From Christensenella sp. UBA4636 (GTDB lineage Bacteria; Bacillota; Clostridia; Christensenellales; Borkfalkiaceae), in the NCBI GenBank assembly GCA_002405915.1, contig DHMS01000033.1, positions 1 to 45,164 on the forward strand: a stretch of DNA of 45,164 bases. Direction: 5' to 3'. Each line of letters opens with the position of its first letter. Position 1 is the first letter of the stretch. A model generated the notes under the pieces. It did no database searches. It saw only the letters and a list, made by a program, of their open reading frames with translations, and was not told where the DNA came from. The position numbers were made by a program, and so were the translations under genes. Shown here one piece after another: positions 7,086-15,473 of the stretch.

Positions 7086-9167
7086 TTAGTTCTTGCCGGT
7101 AAGTTCCGCAATGGACGCGCCGCCGAAAGCGGTATCTTTCCATTCGTGAGCTTCGCCGTCGTCTTCTCTTCTTGGCTGTCTTTCTCTTCTAGGACGAGCG
7201 GGCGCTTCAGCCTTTTCGGGAGCAGGGAGAGTAGCTTTGATAGAAAGCGTAATCTTTTCTTTATCGTAGTCGATGCCGATAACCTTAGCGTTAACGACGT
7301 CGCCGACTTTAAGACCTTCGGTCGGCTTTTCGAGCCAGGTGTTGGAAATCTGGGAGATATGAACGAGTCCGTCAACACCCGGTTCGATTTCCACGAATAC
7401 GCCGAAGTCGACTATTCTTACGATTTTACCCGTAATAACGTCGCCGACGTTGTATTTGCCGGGAACGTTATCCCAGGGGCGCGGCTGCAACTGTTTGTAA
7501 CCGATAGAAACTTTCTTGGTTTCGGGATCGGCTTTAAGTACTTTAAATTCATACTGTTTGCCGATTTCGAGAACGTCCGCCGGGGACTTAACGCCCGTCC
7601 AGCTCAAATCGGAGATATGAGCGAGGCAGTCGAAACCTTCTACTTCGACGAACGCGCCGAAGGAAGCGAAGCGAACGACCGTACCCGTAACGATATCGCC
7701 TACGTGAACGTTTGCGAAGAAAGCTTCTTCTTTCGCGGCCTTCTGAGCTTCCTTTTCCGCCTTTTCGGCTTCGAGAATAACTCTCTGGCTTGCAACTATC
7801 TGTTTTCTTCTCTCCTGAGATTCAACCTTTTCCGCTTTGACTCTTAAAGTCTTGCCTACGTATTTGTCAAGTTCTTTGACAAAACCGATCCTTATCTGAG
7901 AAGAAGGAATGAATACGCCGTAGGAGCCGTACTTAGCGGTAAGACCGCCCTTGTTGGTTCCGTCAACGGTAACGGTAAAGATTTTACCGTTCTTAATTTC
8001 TTCGATTTCCTTTTCTTCCTCCGCCAAGGCTTTGATTGCCTTTTGAGAAAGCATTACGGGGTTAAGACCGACTATCATAACTTCGATTTCTTCACCCACC
8101 TTAGCGGCGTAATCGGCTTTGTTGTACTTTTCGCAATCAAGTTCTTCCTTGGGGAGAAGGATCTCCTTCTTGGTGTTATTGATATACAAGGCCAAACCTT
8201 CGTCCGTCGCAGAAGAAATGGTCGCTACGACTTTCTGACCTCTTCTGAACTTTTGCTGAGCCCCTTCGAGCTTGGCTACTGCCTCTTCCATTTCGTTCAA
8301 GGGTTTAACTTCAGCTTCGTTTAAAGCCTTTACTTCAGTAACTTCTTCCATCTTTGAGAAAACCTCCATAGATTGTTCCGCCGGCGTGCTTGCCCCGGAA
8401 ACAATCCCCACTTTTAAATAGTTTACCATTTTATTTACGTCAAGCTCGCTTGCGGAAGATACGAGAAAAACGTTTTTGCAATTATCCTTACAGACGTCGT
8501 AGAGCTTACGGGTGTTACTACTCTTCGCCCCGCCTATAACGACCATCGCGTCGCATTTTCGGCTCAAAACTTTCGCTTCTCGCTGACGTTCCTCTGTAGT
8601 ATAACAAATTGTTTTGAAAACTTCAACTGTTTTGCGATAATTTTTTTTAAAAATCTCTAAAAATTTCGTAAATTTTGCTACGGAACAGGTTGTTTGCGCC
8701 ACAATACAGATTTTTTCGTACTTTTCGTAGTCAAAATCGTCATCGTACTCGGTCATCGCAAAAACGTCGCCTACGCACCAGCCCGCGGTTCCCACGACCT
8801 CCGGGTGATTGCTTTCGCCGACGATAATTATCGCGTAACCGTTCTTCGAATACTCTTCGACTATCGAATGAATTTTTTTAACGAACGGACAAGTGCAATC
8901 CACGACGGTCACGTTTTTTTGCGCGAGCTTTTCGTAAACTTCTTTAGCCACCCCGTGCGAACGGATTATAACGGTCGCGCCGCTCGGCACGTCGTCCGCA
9001 CTCTCCGAAACCTTAACGCCCGTTTTCGCAATGCGCTCTATAACGGACGGATTATGTATAATTTCGCCGATTGTGTAAACGCCGTCTTTTCCTATTTCCT
9101 CGGCTTTTTGGACGGCTCTTTTAACGCCCGAGCAAAACCCGCTGTATTTTCCGATTATAATTTCCAT
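7086..9167 (-). CDS. ispH: IspH (HMBPP reductase) fused to ribosomal protein S1-like domains
   Basis: This 693-residue bifunctional protein begins with the IspH domain (about 1-285), which makes IPP and DMAPP from HMBPP in the last step of the MEP pathway. The three cluster cysteines are visible in SGFCSG, DCTCPF and KTICYTT, with histidines in IIHNP and ESNHPEV. Four S1 OB-folds follow. The last two are canonical (GDIVTGTVVRFASFGAFVEV and GDVITGKIVRIVDFGVFVEI); the first two are divergent. The tail is arginine-rich. This fusion is known in Clostridia. I preferred ATG 9167 over GTG 9170; it overlaps the plsC stop by one base (TGATG). Confidence 0.93.
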   Translation of the reverse strand: MEIIIGKYSGFCSGVKRAVQKAEEIGKDGVYTIGEIIHNPSVIERIAKTGVKVSESADDVPSGATVIIRSHGVAKEVYEKLAQKNVTVVDCTCPFVKKIHSIVEEYSKNGYAIIIVGESNHPEVVGTAGWCVGDVFAMTEYDDDFDYEKYEKICIVAQTTCSVAKFTKFLEIFKKNYRKTVEVFKTICYTTEERQREAKVLSRKCDAMVVIGGAKSSNTRKLYDVCKDNCKNVFLVSSASELDVNKMVNYLKVGIVSGASTPAEQSMEVFSKMEEVTEVKALNEAEVKPLNEMEEAVAKLEGAQQKFRRGQKVVATISSATDEGLALYINNTKKEILLPKEELDCEKYNKADYAAKVGEEIEVMIVGLNPVMLSQKAIKALAEEEKEIEEIKNGKIFTVTVDGTNKGGLTAKYGSYGVFIPSSQIRIGFVKELDKYVGKTLRVKAEKVESQERRKQIVASQRVILEAEKAEKEAQKAAKEEAFFANVHVGDIVTGTVVRFASFGAFVEVEGFDCLAHISDLSWTGVKSPADVLEIGKQYEFKVLKADPETKKVSIGYKQLQPRPWDNVPGKYNVGDVITGKIVRIVDFGVFVEIEPGVDGLVHISQISNTWLEKPTEGLKVGDVVNAKVIGIDYDKEKITLSIKATLPAPEKAEAPARPRRERQPRREDDGEAHEWKDTAFGGASIAELTGKN

Positions 9168-9790
9168 CACTTACTTTTTTTCGCCTTTTTAGCTTCGAAA
9201 TATTCTTCCATCTTGTCGCCCGTCGCCAAAATGCCGTCGCGTATCTTTTCGGCGAGAGCTTCTTCCGTGGCTCTGTCAACCCTTTTGCCGAAGTATTCCG
9301 ACATGTCTATCGGCTCCCCGATATAAAGGTAATTTCTGCGCAGAAAACGGCTTTTGCTCCTTATGTACATAGGAATGACGTTAACGCCCGTTTTCGCCGC
9401 CAAAACGCCCGCTCCGCCCTTTATAGGCAGCAGCCTTTCGTTCGTCTTGTTTCTCGTTCCTTCGGGGAATATAATTAGTTTTTTTCCGTCTTTAAGCGTT
9501 TTTAAGCATGTTTTCAAAGCCTGCACGTCCGCATTATCCCTGTCGACGGGTATCGCTCCGCAAGTAGAAAAAAAACATGCTACTATTTTATGTTTGAACC
9601 ATTCCTTTTTGCATAGAAAGTAAGGTTTTCCTTTAAAGCACGACCCGACCATAAAGCAGTCGGTATTGCTTAAATGATTGCACACGACGACGTACGCGCC
9701 GGCTTTTTTCGCCGCCTCTTTGTTTATAACTTTATACGGAAAAAACAGCTTAACTATCAAAAGCGAAAAAAATCTGAATATATGATACAT
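9167..9790 (-). CDS. plsC: 1-acyl-sn-glycerol-3-phosphate acyltransferase
   Basis: This 207-residue membrane-associated enzyme acylates lysophosphatidic acid to phosphatidic acid in phospholipid synthesis. It has the HX4D catalytic box as NHLSNTD, the substrate-binding box FPEGTRNK, and a hydrophobic N-terminus (FRFFSLLIVKLFF). The gene sits between cmk and ispH with 3-base and 1-base junctions, a conserved clostridial arrangement that implies one transcript. Confidence 0.93.
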   Translation of the reverse strand: MYHIFRFFSLLIVKLFFPYKVINKEAAKKAGAYVVVCNHLSNTDCFMVGSCFKGKPYFLCKKEWFKHKIVACFFSTCGAIPVDRDNADVQALKTCLKTLKDGKKLIIFPEGTRNKTNERLLPIKGGAGVLAAKTGVNVIPMYIRSKSRFLRRNYLYIGEPIDMSEYFGKRVDRATEEALAEKIRDGILATGDKMEEYFEAKKAKKSK

Positions 9791-9793
9791 ATT

Positions 9794-10450
9794 TTAGCCT
9801 TTTATCGCCGAAATAACGGCAGAAACGACTTCTTCCACGCTCATATCCGTCGTGTCGAGCAAAACGGCGTCATCGGCTTGTTTTAACGGCGAATGCGCTC
9901 TGTGGGAGTCGTTGTAATCCCTCTTTTGTATTTCCGCGAGAATATCTTCGTATTTTACCCTCTGTCCGCGTTCGATAAGCTCTTTATAACGTCTTTCGGC
10001 GCGAACTTCGGGAGTCGCCGTAACGAAAAACTTATACGGCGCGTTCGGCAAAACCACGGTGCCTATGTCGCGCCCGTCGAGTATGCAAGGTTGCTCCGCG
10101 GCTACCTTTCTCTGCATTTCGACCATTTTTTCCCTTACGCACGGCAAGGAAGATATGTCGGAAGCTTTCATCGAAACTTCGTTTTTTCTTATATCGAGCG
10201 AAACGTCTTTGCCGTCAAGCACGGTTTTTTGCGTTCCCTTTTCGTATTCTATTTTCAAATCGATATTCTTTATAATCTCGGAAACCCTTTTCACGTCGAA
10301 GCAATCGACGTTTTCGGACAACGCTTTCAAAGCGCACGCGCGATACATCGCGCCCGTGTCGAGATAAAGTATATCGAGTCTTTTCGCAATTATTTTCGCG
10401 GCGGTCGATTTTCCGCTGCCGCTCGGTCCGTCCAAAGCTATATTAAGCAT
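9794..10450 (-). CDS. cmk: Cytidylate kinase
   Basis: This 218-residue cytoplasmic kinase phosphorylates CMP and dCMP with ATP. The P-loop is GPSGSGKST (residues 8-16), followed by LDTGAMYRA, the CMP-binding ILDGRDIGTVVLP and ERRYKEL of the lid region. The length is typical for the family. The start has GAGGT as ribosome-binding site. It heads the cmk-plsC-ispH unit and is 39 bases from the YhiN-like gene. Confidence 0.95.
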   Translation of the reverse strand: MLNIALDGPSGSGKSTAAKIIAKRLDILYLDTGAMYRACALKALSENVDCFDVKRVSEIIKNIDLKIEYEKGTQKTVLDGKDVSLDIRKNEVSMKASDISSLPCVREKMVEMQRKVAAEQPCILDGRDIGTVVLPNAPYKFFVTATPEVRAERRYKELIERGQRVKYEDILAEIQKRDYNDSHRAHSPLKQADDAVLLDTTDMSVEEVVSAVISAIKG

Positions 10451-10489
10451 TCATTGTACCTCTTTATTTTTTATTTTCGGGGTAATCCC

Positions 10490-11716
10490 TTATTTCTTTC
10501 CGGCGGCGGCTCCGCGCCCCGCGGCTGCGCCCGTAGAAAACGCGATTTGCAGATTAAAGCCCCCGGTATATGCGTCCGTATCGAGAACTTCGCCCGCAAA
10601 ATACAGGTTTTTAACCTTTTTGCTTTCCATCGTTTTGGGGCTTACTTCCTTAACGTTAACCCCGCCGCTCGTCACGATAGCTTCCTTTATAGGAGCAAGA
10701 GAAACGAACGGAACTTCGAAAAATTTAAGCGCGTTCACAAGCCTTTTGCGCTCGTCTTTCGAGATAACGTTTACCTTTTTATCCTCGTCTATCCCGGACC
10801 TTTTTATAACGAACGGCACAAGAGCCGACGGCAAAAGGTCGAAAAGCGCGTTTTTGAGTTGCTTGTTGGAATATTTTTCAAAGTCGCGCAAAACTCTTTC
10901 GTCAAGGCTTTTTTCATCGAGCGCGGGTTTTAAGTCAATCGTCACTCTAAGCTTATCCGCGTCGAGCCTGTTTATGCGCGAAGAAGTCGTCAAAACTATC
11001 GGGCCCGAAATACCCTCGTGAGTAAAGAGCATTTCGCCGAATTCCGCGCTCACAAGTTTATCCGAGCAAAAAACTTTGAGGTTTACGTTTTTAAGAGTAA
11101 GCCCCGCAAGTTCGGCAAAACCGCCTTTCGTGATAAACGCGGACAACGCGGGAACGGGTTTTACAACGTCATGCCCCGCCGAGCGCGCAAATATATACCC
11201 GTCGCCCGTAGAACCCGTAAGAGGATAGGAAACCCCGCCCGTAGCAACGATAACCGCGTCGCCGTAAACGTCTCCGTTTTCGGTTTCTACGCCAACGCAA
11301 ACGCCGTCTTTTATGATAAGGCTTTCGGCGCGGCAATTCAGTTCGACTTCCACGCCCGAATTATCGAGAACGCGCGCAAGCGTTTTTATAACGTCGCTCG
11401 ACTTGTCGCTCGCGGGAAAAACTCTGTTTCCCCTTTCGGTTTTCAGTTTAAGCCCGTTCGCGGTAAAAAACTCCATAACGTCGGCGGGCGTAAAGGAGTT
11501 AATCGCGCTCATCAAAAACCGAGGGTTAGTCACAACGTTATTGAAGAAGTCCTCTTCGAACGTATCGTTCGTAACGTTGCAACGCCCTTTGCCTGTAATA
11601 TAGAGTTTTTTTCCTAATTTTTCGTTTTTTTCAATCAGCAGAACCTCGGCGTTTTGCGCGGCAAATATTGCCGCCGTCATACCCGCGGCTCCCCCGCCGA
11701 TAACAATTATCTTCAT
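10490..11716 (-). CDS. NAD(P)/FAD-dependent oxidoreductase of the YhiN/HI0933 family
   Basis: This 408-residue flavoprotein of unknown reaction has the N-terminal FAD-binding motif IIVIGGGAAGMTAAIFAA, then KLGKKLYITGKGRCNVTN, ATGGVSYPLTGSTGDGY, and a C-terminal block with SGGVNVKEVSPKTMESK and AGEVLDTDAYTGGFNLQ. All are hallmarks of this widespread family. I placed the start at the ATG at 11714-11716, which gives the standard MKIIVIGGG beginning. An upstream TTG extension runs into the dispersed repeat and is unlikely. The ribosome-binding site is poor (GAGTTGTT), with the repeat palindrome directly ahead. Clostridia often place it beside cmk. Confidence 0.9.
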   Translation of the reverse strand: MKIIVIGGGAAGMTAAIFAAQNAEVLLIEKNEKLGKKLYITGKGRCNVTNDTFEEDFFNNVVTNPRFLMSAINSFTPADVMEFFTANGLKLKTERGNRVFPASDKSSDVIKTLARVLDNSGVEVELNCRAESLIIKDGVCVGVETENGDVYGDAVIVATGGVSYPLTGSTGDGYIFARSAGHDVVKPVPALSAFITKGGFAELAGLTLKNVNLKVFCSDKLVSAEFGEMLFTHEGISGPIVLTTSSRINRLDADKLRVTIDLKPALDEKSLDERVLRDFEKYSNKQLKNALFDLLPSALVPFVIKRSGIDEDKKVNVISKDERKRLVNALKFFEVPFVSLAPIKEAIVTSGGVNVKEVSPKTMESKKVKNLYFAGEVLDTDAYTGGFNLQIAFSTGAAAGRGAAAGKK

Positions 11717-11721
11717 AATAA

Positions 11722-11871
11722 CAACTCGCGCTCCGCGCAAGGTGAGTTGAAAGTTGAAAGGTGAAAGCTGAAAATTGCGGACGATTAAAAATTATATAAA
11801 TTCCGACCACAACTTTCAATTTTCAATTCTCAATTTTCAACTTGCGCGCAACGCGCGCCATACTTTCAACT
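11722..11871. repeat. Dispersed composite repeat, copy C (near-complete palindrome)
   Basis: The order is a CTCGCGC-TCC-GCGC palindrome, GTTGAAAG/GTGAAAGC units, GCGGACG, an AT-rich core (TTAAAAATTATATAAATT), CCGACCACAA, then TTTCAAT/CTCAATTTTCAAC units, a GCGCGCAACGCGCGC palindrome and a final CTTTCAAC. The two heptamer arms are inverted, so the element can fold as one long hairpin. It lies between the oadA terminator and the YhiN-like gene start. Confidence 0.85.
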
Positions 11872-11910
11872 AAAAAAAGTGCGGAGGTTAATTGTTTTTC
11901 GCCTCCGCAC
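11872..11910 (-). terminator. Terminator of the Na+ decarboxylase operon
   Basis: The minus strand reads GTGCGGAGG, a loop, CCTCCGCAC and TTTTTTT: a 9-bp GC-rich stem with a T run directly after oadA. Confidence 0.9.
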
Positions 11911-11922
11911 GCTTAGTTTCTT

Positions 11923-13326
11923 TTACGCCGGATAAACTTTATCCTTGTTTTCCGTCATATCTTTGTCTACGCCTTTATCCCTCGCAAGACGCCACTTGAA
12001 GAAGTTGAGCGCAACTTGGTTGAATACCGCGTAAGAAAGCACATCCTCTTCCTTCGTAACGTATTCCTTGCACTCTTCTTTGTACTTTTCGAGTTCGGGA
12101 GCGATATCGTCGGCGGGGCGGTAATTTATGCGCTTTTCGTCGCCGAGTATTTTCTTAACGATTTCGGGGTCGGGTTCACCGGGGAGTTTGCCGTATTCGC
12201 CCTTCAAGAGAGCTTTGGACTCCTTAGTTACCATTTTGTATCTTTCGCCCGAAATAACGTTAAGAACGGCTTGCGTGCCTACTATCTGGCTTGTAGGCGT
12301 AACGAGCGGCGGATACCCGAAGTCCTTTCTGACTCTCGGAACTTCCTCCAAAACCTCGTTGAGCTTGTCGCTCTTGTTCTGCTGTTTAAGCTGAGAAATA
12401 AGATTGGAAAGCATTCCGCCCGGAACCTGGTAAACAAGCGCGTTGATGTTGATTTTCAAAACCTTGTCGGTAAGGAATCCGTCGGCTTTAAGTCTGTCGG
12501 CAACCTTTCTGAAATGGTCGACTATCGGCAAAAGCTTGTTGAGGTCTATGCCCGTGTCGTATTCGGTGCCTTTAAGCGTAGCGATAAGCGGCTCCGTTGC
12601 GGGCTGAGAAGTGCCGTTACCCAAAGGAGAAAGCGCGGTATCGACTATATCGCAACCGGCTTCGATTGCTTTGAGGTTAACCATATCGCCCGTACCTGCG
12701 GTGTTGTGCGTGTGCAAGTGGATTTTGGTTTCGGGCTTAAGAACCTTTTTCATTTCCTTAACGAGGTTGTACGCCGTGTACGGAAGTAAAAGGTTAGCCA
12801 TATCCTTTATGCAGATATTGTCCGCGCCCATATCTTCGAGCGTTTTCGCAAGCTTAACGAAGTATTCGTTGGTGTGAACGGGGCTTGTCGTGTAGCAGAT
12901 AGCCGCTTCGCAAACGCCGCCATACTTTTTGATTGCTTTCATAGCCGTTTCGAGATTTCTTACGTCGTTCAACGCGTCGAAAACTCTTACGATGGAAACG
13001 CCGTTTTTAATGGAAAGACGAACGAATTCGTCAACCACGTCGTCGGCATAGTGCTTGTATCCGAGAATATTCTGACCTCTCAAAAGCATCTGAATAGGCG
13101 TTTTTTTGAGGTGCTGTTTTAAAATTCTCAATCTTTCCCAGGGGTCCTCGTTCAAAAATCTCATGCAGGAATCGAATGTAGCTCCGCCCCAGGCTTCAAG
13201 CGAGTAATACCCCACTTCGTCGAGTTGGTCGAGTACGGGGAGCATTTCGTCGAGTCTCATACGGGTTGCCGCCTGAGATTGATGCGCGTCCCTTAAAATT
13301 GTTTCTGTTATTAAAACTTTTTTCAT
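11923..13326 (-). CDS. oadA: Oxaloacetate decarboxylase alpha-type carboxyltransferase (pyruvate/oxaloacetate side, 5S type)
   Basis: This 467-residue subunit transfers CO2 between oxaloacetate (or pyruvate) and biotin. The TIM-barrel motifs are ETILRDAHQSQAATRM near the start, CIKDMANLL with the carbamylated-lysine candidate, and HLHTHNTAGTG with the two metal-binding histidines. The conserved PYC/OadA C-terminal domain follows. It lacks its own biotinyl domain, so it resembles the free 5S subunit of transcarboxylase, and the biotin carrier is a separate gene upstream. The ATG has AAGGAG eight bases ahead and follows oadB by 12 bases. Last gene of the operon. Confidence 0.92.
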   Translation of the reverse strand: MKKVLITETILRDAHQSQAATRMRLDEMLPVLDQLDEVGYYSLEAWGGATFDSCMRFLNEDPWERLRILKQHLKKTPIQMLLRGQNILGYKHYADDVVDEFVRLSIKNGVSIVRVFDALNDVRNLETAMKAIKKYGGVCEAAICYTTSPVHTNEYFVKLAKTLEDMGADNICIKDMANLLLPYTAYNLVKEMKKVLKPETKIHLHTHNTAGTGDMVNLKAIEAGCDIVDTALSPLGNGTSQPATEPLIATLKGTEYDTGIDLNKLLPIVDHFRKVADRLKADGFLTDKVLKININALVYQVPGGMLSNLISQLKQQNKSDKLNEVLEEVPRVRKDFGYPPLVTPTSQIVGTQAVLNVISGERYKMVTKESKALLKGEYGKLPGEPDPEIVKKILGDEKRINYRPADDIAPELEKYKEECKEYVTKEEDVLSYAVFNQVALNFFKWRLARDKGVDKDMTENKDKVYPA

Positions 13327-13338
13327 AAAAGATACTCC

Positions 13339-14730
13339 TTAAACTAGTACCGGGCAGAGCGCGAGAAGCACGCCCGCCGCAATTGCCGAGCCGATAACGC
13401 CAGCGACGTTCGGCCCCATAGCATGCATTAAAAGATGATTTTGCGGGTCGTATTCTCTGCCTACGTCTTGCGAAATTCTCGCAGCCATAGGAACAGCCGA
13501 AACGCCTGCCGAACCGATAAGCGGGTTGATTCCTCCGCAAATCTTGTTCATGAGTTTTGCGCACAAAAGTCCACCCACTGTACCCATGCAGAACGCAAAC
13601 AAACCTAAAAGTATAATTTTAAGCGTGTCCCAAGCGAGGAATACGGAACCCGTAGCCTTTGCGCCGACCATTACGCCGAGGAAAATGGTTATCGTGTTCA
13701 TAAGTCCGTTCTGCGCGGTGTTGGAAAGTCTTGTCGTAACGCCCGATTCCTTTAAAAGGTTACCGAGCATAAGCATACCGAGGAGCGGCATCGCGTCGGG
13801 GAGCAAAAGACCTACGACAAGAGAAACCGCAAGCGGGAATACTATTTTTTCAAGCTTAGAAACTGTGCGGAGCTGTTTCATTCTTATCTTTCTTTCCTTA
13901 TCGGTCGTCAAAAGCTTCATGATAGGCTTTTGAATGATAGGAATGAGTGCCATGTACGAATACGCCGAAATAGCGATTGCCGGGAGCAAATCTTCCGCAA
14001 GCTTTTTGGTAACGTAAATAGCCGTAGGACCGTCCGCGCCGCCGATAATAGCGATTGCGCCGGCTTGTTGCGCATTGAACCCTAAAAGGCAGAGCGCGCC
14101 GAAGAAGGTTATGAATATACCGAGCTGCGCCGCCGCGCCGATAAGCATGCTCTTCGGGTTAGCGATTAACGGACCGAAGTCTGTCATACAACCTATACCG
14201 AGGAAGATAATCGGCGGGAAGATTACCCAGTCTACGCCTTTATAAATGTAGTAGAACAAACCGAAATCGCGTATAACCTGTTCGGTGGAAAGGGTCATCG
14301 CGCCGTAAGCCCTACCATTGATAAGCCCCACACCGCCTTCGAGGACATCCGTACCGTTTTTCAATAGCTCCGTCAGCGATTCGACCGTCAGATTCGGATT
14401 ATTGAAAAGCGCTTGGAGTTCGGAAAGCGTTCCCCTTGCGACTTCAACGTTAGTGGAATCCTCGGTGATTATATAACCTTTCGTACCGAAAAGGATATGA
14501 TAAACGCCCGGAATGTTTACTATGAACATACCGAAAGCTATCGGCAACATCAAAAGCGGTTCAAAGCCTTTGACGATAGCGAGATAGAAGAGTACGAACG
14601 AGATAGCGAGCATAACGTAGTTGCGCCAGTCCGCGCCTTGAAAAAGACCCGTCGACTGCCACAAGTTTACGAGAGCTTCTCCCACCTTACCCCAAAATCC
14701 GCCGCCGGAGAGTAAGAGAGAAAAATCCAT
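13339..14730 (-). CDS. oadB: Na+-translocating decarboxylase beta subunit
   Basis: This 463-residue polytopic membrane protein decarboxylates carboxybiotin and exports Na+. The signature loops are present: GIGCMTDFGPLIANP, with the key Asp, and IIGGADGPTAIYVTKKLAED, plus the C-terminal MAARISQDVGREYDPQN and HAMGPNVAGVIGSA. The region between about residues 85 and 150 (GTKGYIITEDSTNV to STEQVIRDFG) looks longer than in shorter beta subunits. RBS AAGGAG. It lies between the biotin carrier and oadA genes and couples both carboxyltransferases to the Na+ gradient. Confidence 0.93.
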   Translation of the reverse strand: MDFSLLLSGGGFWGKVGEALVNLWQSTGLFQGADWRNYVMLAISFVLFYLAIVKGFEPLLMLPIAFGMFIVNIPGVYHILFGTKGYIITEDSTNVEVARGTLSELQALFNNPNLTVESLTELLKNGTDVLEGGVGLINGRAYGAMTLSTEQVIRDFGLFYYIYKGVDWVIFPPIIFLGIGCMTDFGPLIANPKSMLIGAAAQLGIFITFFGALCLLGFNAQQAGAIAIIGGADGPTAIYVTKKLAEDLLPAIAISAYSYMALIPIIQKPIMKLLTTDKERKIRMKQLRTVSKLEKIVFPLAVSLVVGLLLPDAMPLLGMLMLGNLLKESGVTTRLSNTAQNGLMNTITIFLGVMVGAKATGSVFLAWDTLKIILLGLFAFCMGTVGGLLCAKLMNKICGGINPLIGSAGVSAVPMAARISQDVGREYDPQNHLLMHAMGPNVAGVIGSAIAAGVLLALCPVLV

Positions 14731-14748
14731 TGTTTTTTCTCCTTAGCG

Positions 14749-15123
14749 TTAACCGATAATCGCGAGAAGAGCGTTCGTATCGACGTTCGCGCCTTCGGTG
14801 GTTTTGTAAGTGATAACGCCCGCGCAAGGTGCGGTAAGGTCGTTGTCCATCTTCATTGCTTCGAGTACGAGTATAACGTCGCCCTCTTTAACGGTCGAGC
14901 CGTTAGGAACGCTCAACTTTTTAATCATGCCGGGCATAGGCGCAAGGAACTTTGTTCCGTTTGCGGGCGCCGCCGCTGCGGGAGCAGCCTTAGGAGCCGC
15001 GGGAGCGGCAACGGGAGCAGCAGCAACGGGTGCGGCTACGGGAGCTACGCTTGCGGTCGCGCCTACTTCTTCAACGCCTACCTGATATTGTTTACCGTCA
15101 ACGGTTACTATAAAATTACGCAT
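14749..15123 (-). CDS. Biotin carboxyl carrier protein
   Basis: This 124-residue carrier has an N-terminal stretch (MRNFIVTVDGKQYQVGVEEV), a long Ala/Pro-rich flexible linker (about 28-52), and a C-terminal biotinyl domain with the biotin-accepting lysine in LEAMKMDND. The start is the ATG at 15121-15123, which has AAGGAG ten bases upstream; a longer reading would overlap oadG. It shuttles the carboxyl group between the two carboxyltransferases and the OadB pump. Confidence 0.93.
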   Translation of the reverse strand: MRNFIVTVDGKQYQVGVEEVGATASVAPVAAPVAAAPVAAPAAPKAAPAAAAPANGTKFLAPMPGMIKKLSVPNGSTVKEGDVILVLEAMKMDNDLTAPCAGVITYKTTEGANVDTNALLAIIG

Positions 15124-15137
15124 AAATTTTAAACTCC

Positions 15138-15461
15138 TTATATTCTTTTGATTCTTTTTACTTTGAATTCGCAACCGCTGCCCATATCGAAATAGTAAGC
15201 GGCAATAGCGGCGAAGATAGCCGCTTTAACCTTGTCGTCAACCTCGTCCTCGGCTTTTACCTCGGCAGAGGCTTCGACCTTCACGGGTTCCGTCTTGACC
15301 TCTTCCGTCTTAGGTTTTTCTTTACCCGTCGTCGCTTGCATTATCTTACCGATAAGCGTAACGATGAGTACTATTATAGCCATTCCGAAGAATACTACGA
15401 GCAAACCTATGACGAAAACCATCAAGCCGTTAACCAATTCGTCGGCTAATAATAAGTTCAT
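15138..15461 (-). CDS. oadG: Na+-translocating decarboxylase gamma subunit (OadG-like)
   Basis: This 107-residue protein has one N-terminal transmembrane helix (VNGLMVFVIGLLVVFFGMAIIVLIVTLIG, about 11-39) and a charged, Lys/Glu/Val-rich cytoplasmic stretch. A short C-terminal segment (AAIFAAIAAYYFDMGSGCEFKVKRIKRI) follows, as in OadG family members that anchor the complex. RBS GGTGA. The call rests on topology and on the position between the carboxyltransferase and biotin carrier genes. Confidence 0.85.
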   Translation of the reverse strand: MNLLLADELVNGLMVFVIGLLVVFFGMAIIVLIVTLIGKIMQATTGKEKPKTEEVKTEPVKVEASAEVKAEDEVDDKVKAAIFAAIAAYYFDMGSGCEFKVKRIKRI

Positions 15462-15473
15462 ATTTCGTCACCT

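Noticed and set aside
9893..10933. Long plus-strand open frame (346 codons) across cmk and the YhiN-like gene
   Set aside because: It spans two well-supported minus-strand genes and translates to F/R/Y-rich sequence typical of a shadow frame.
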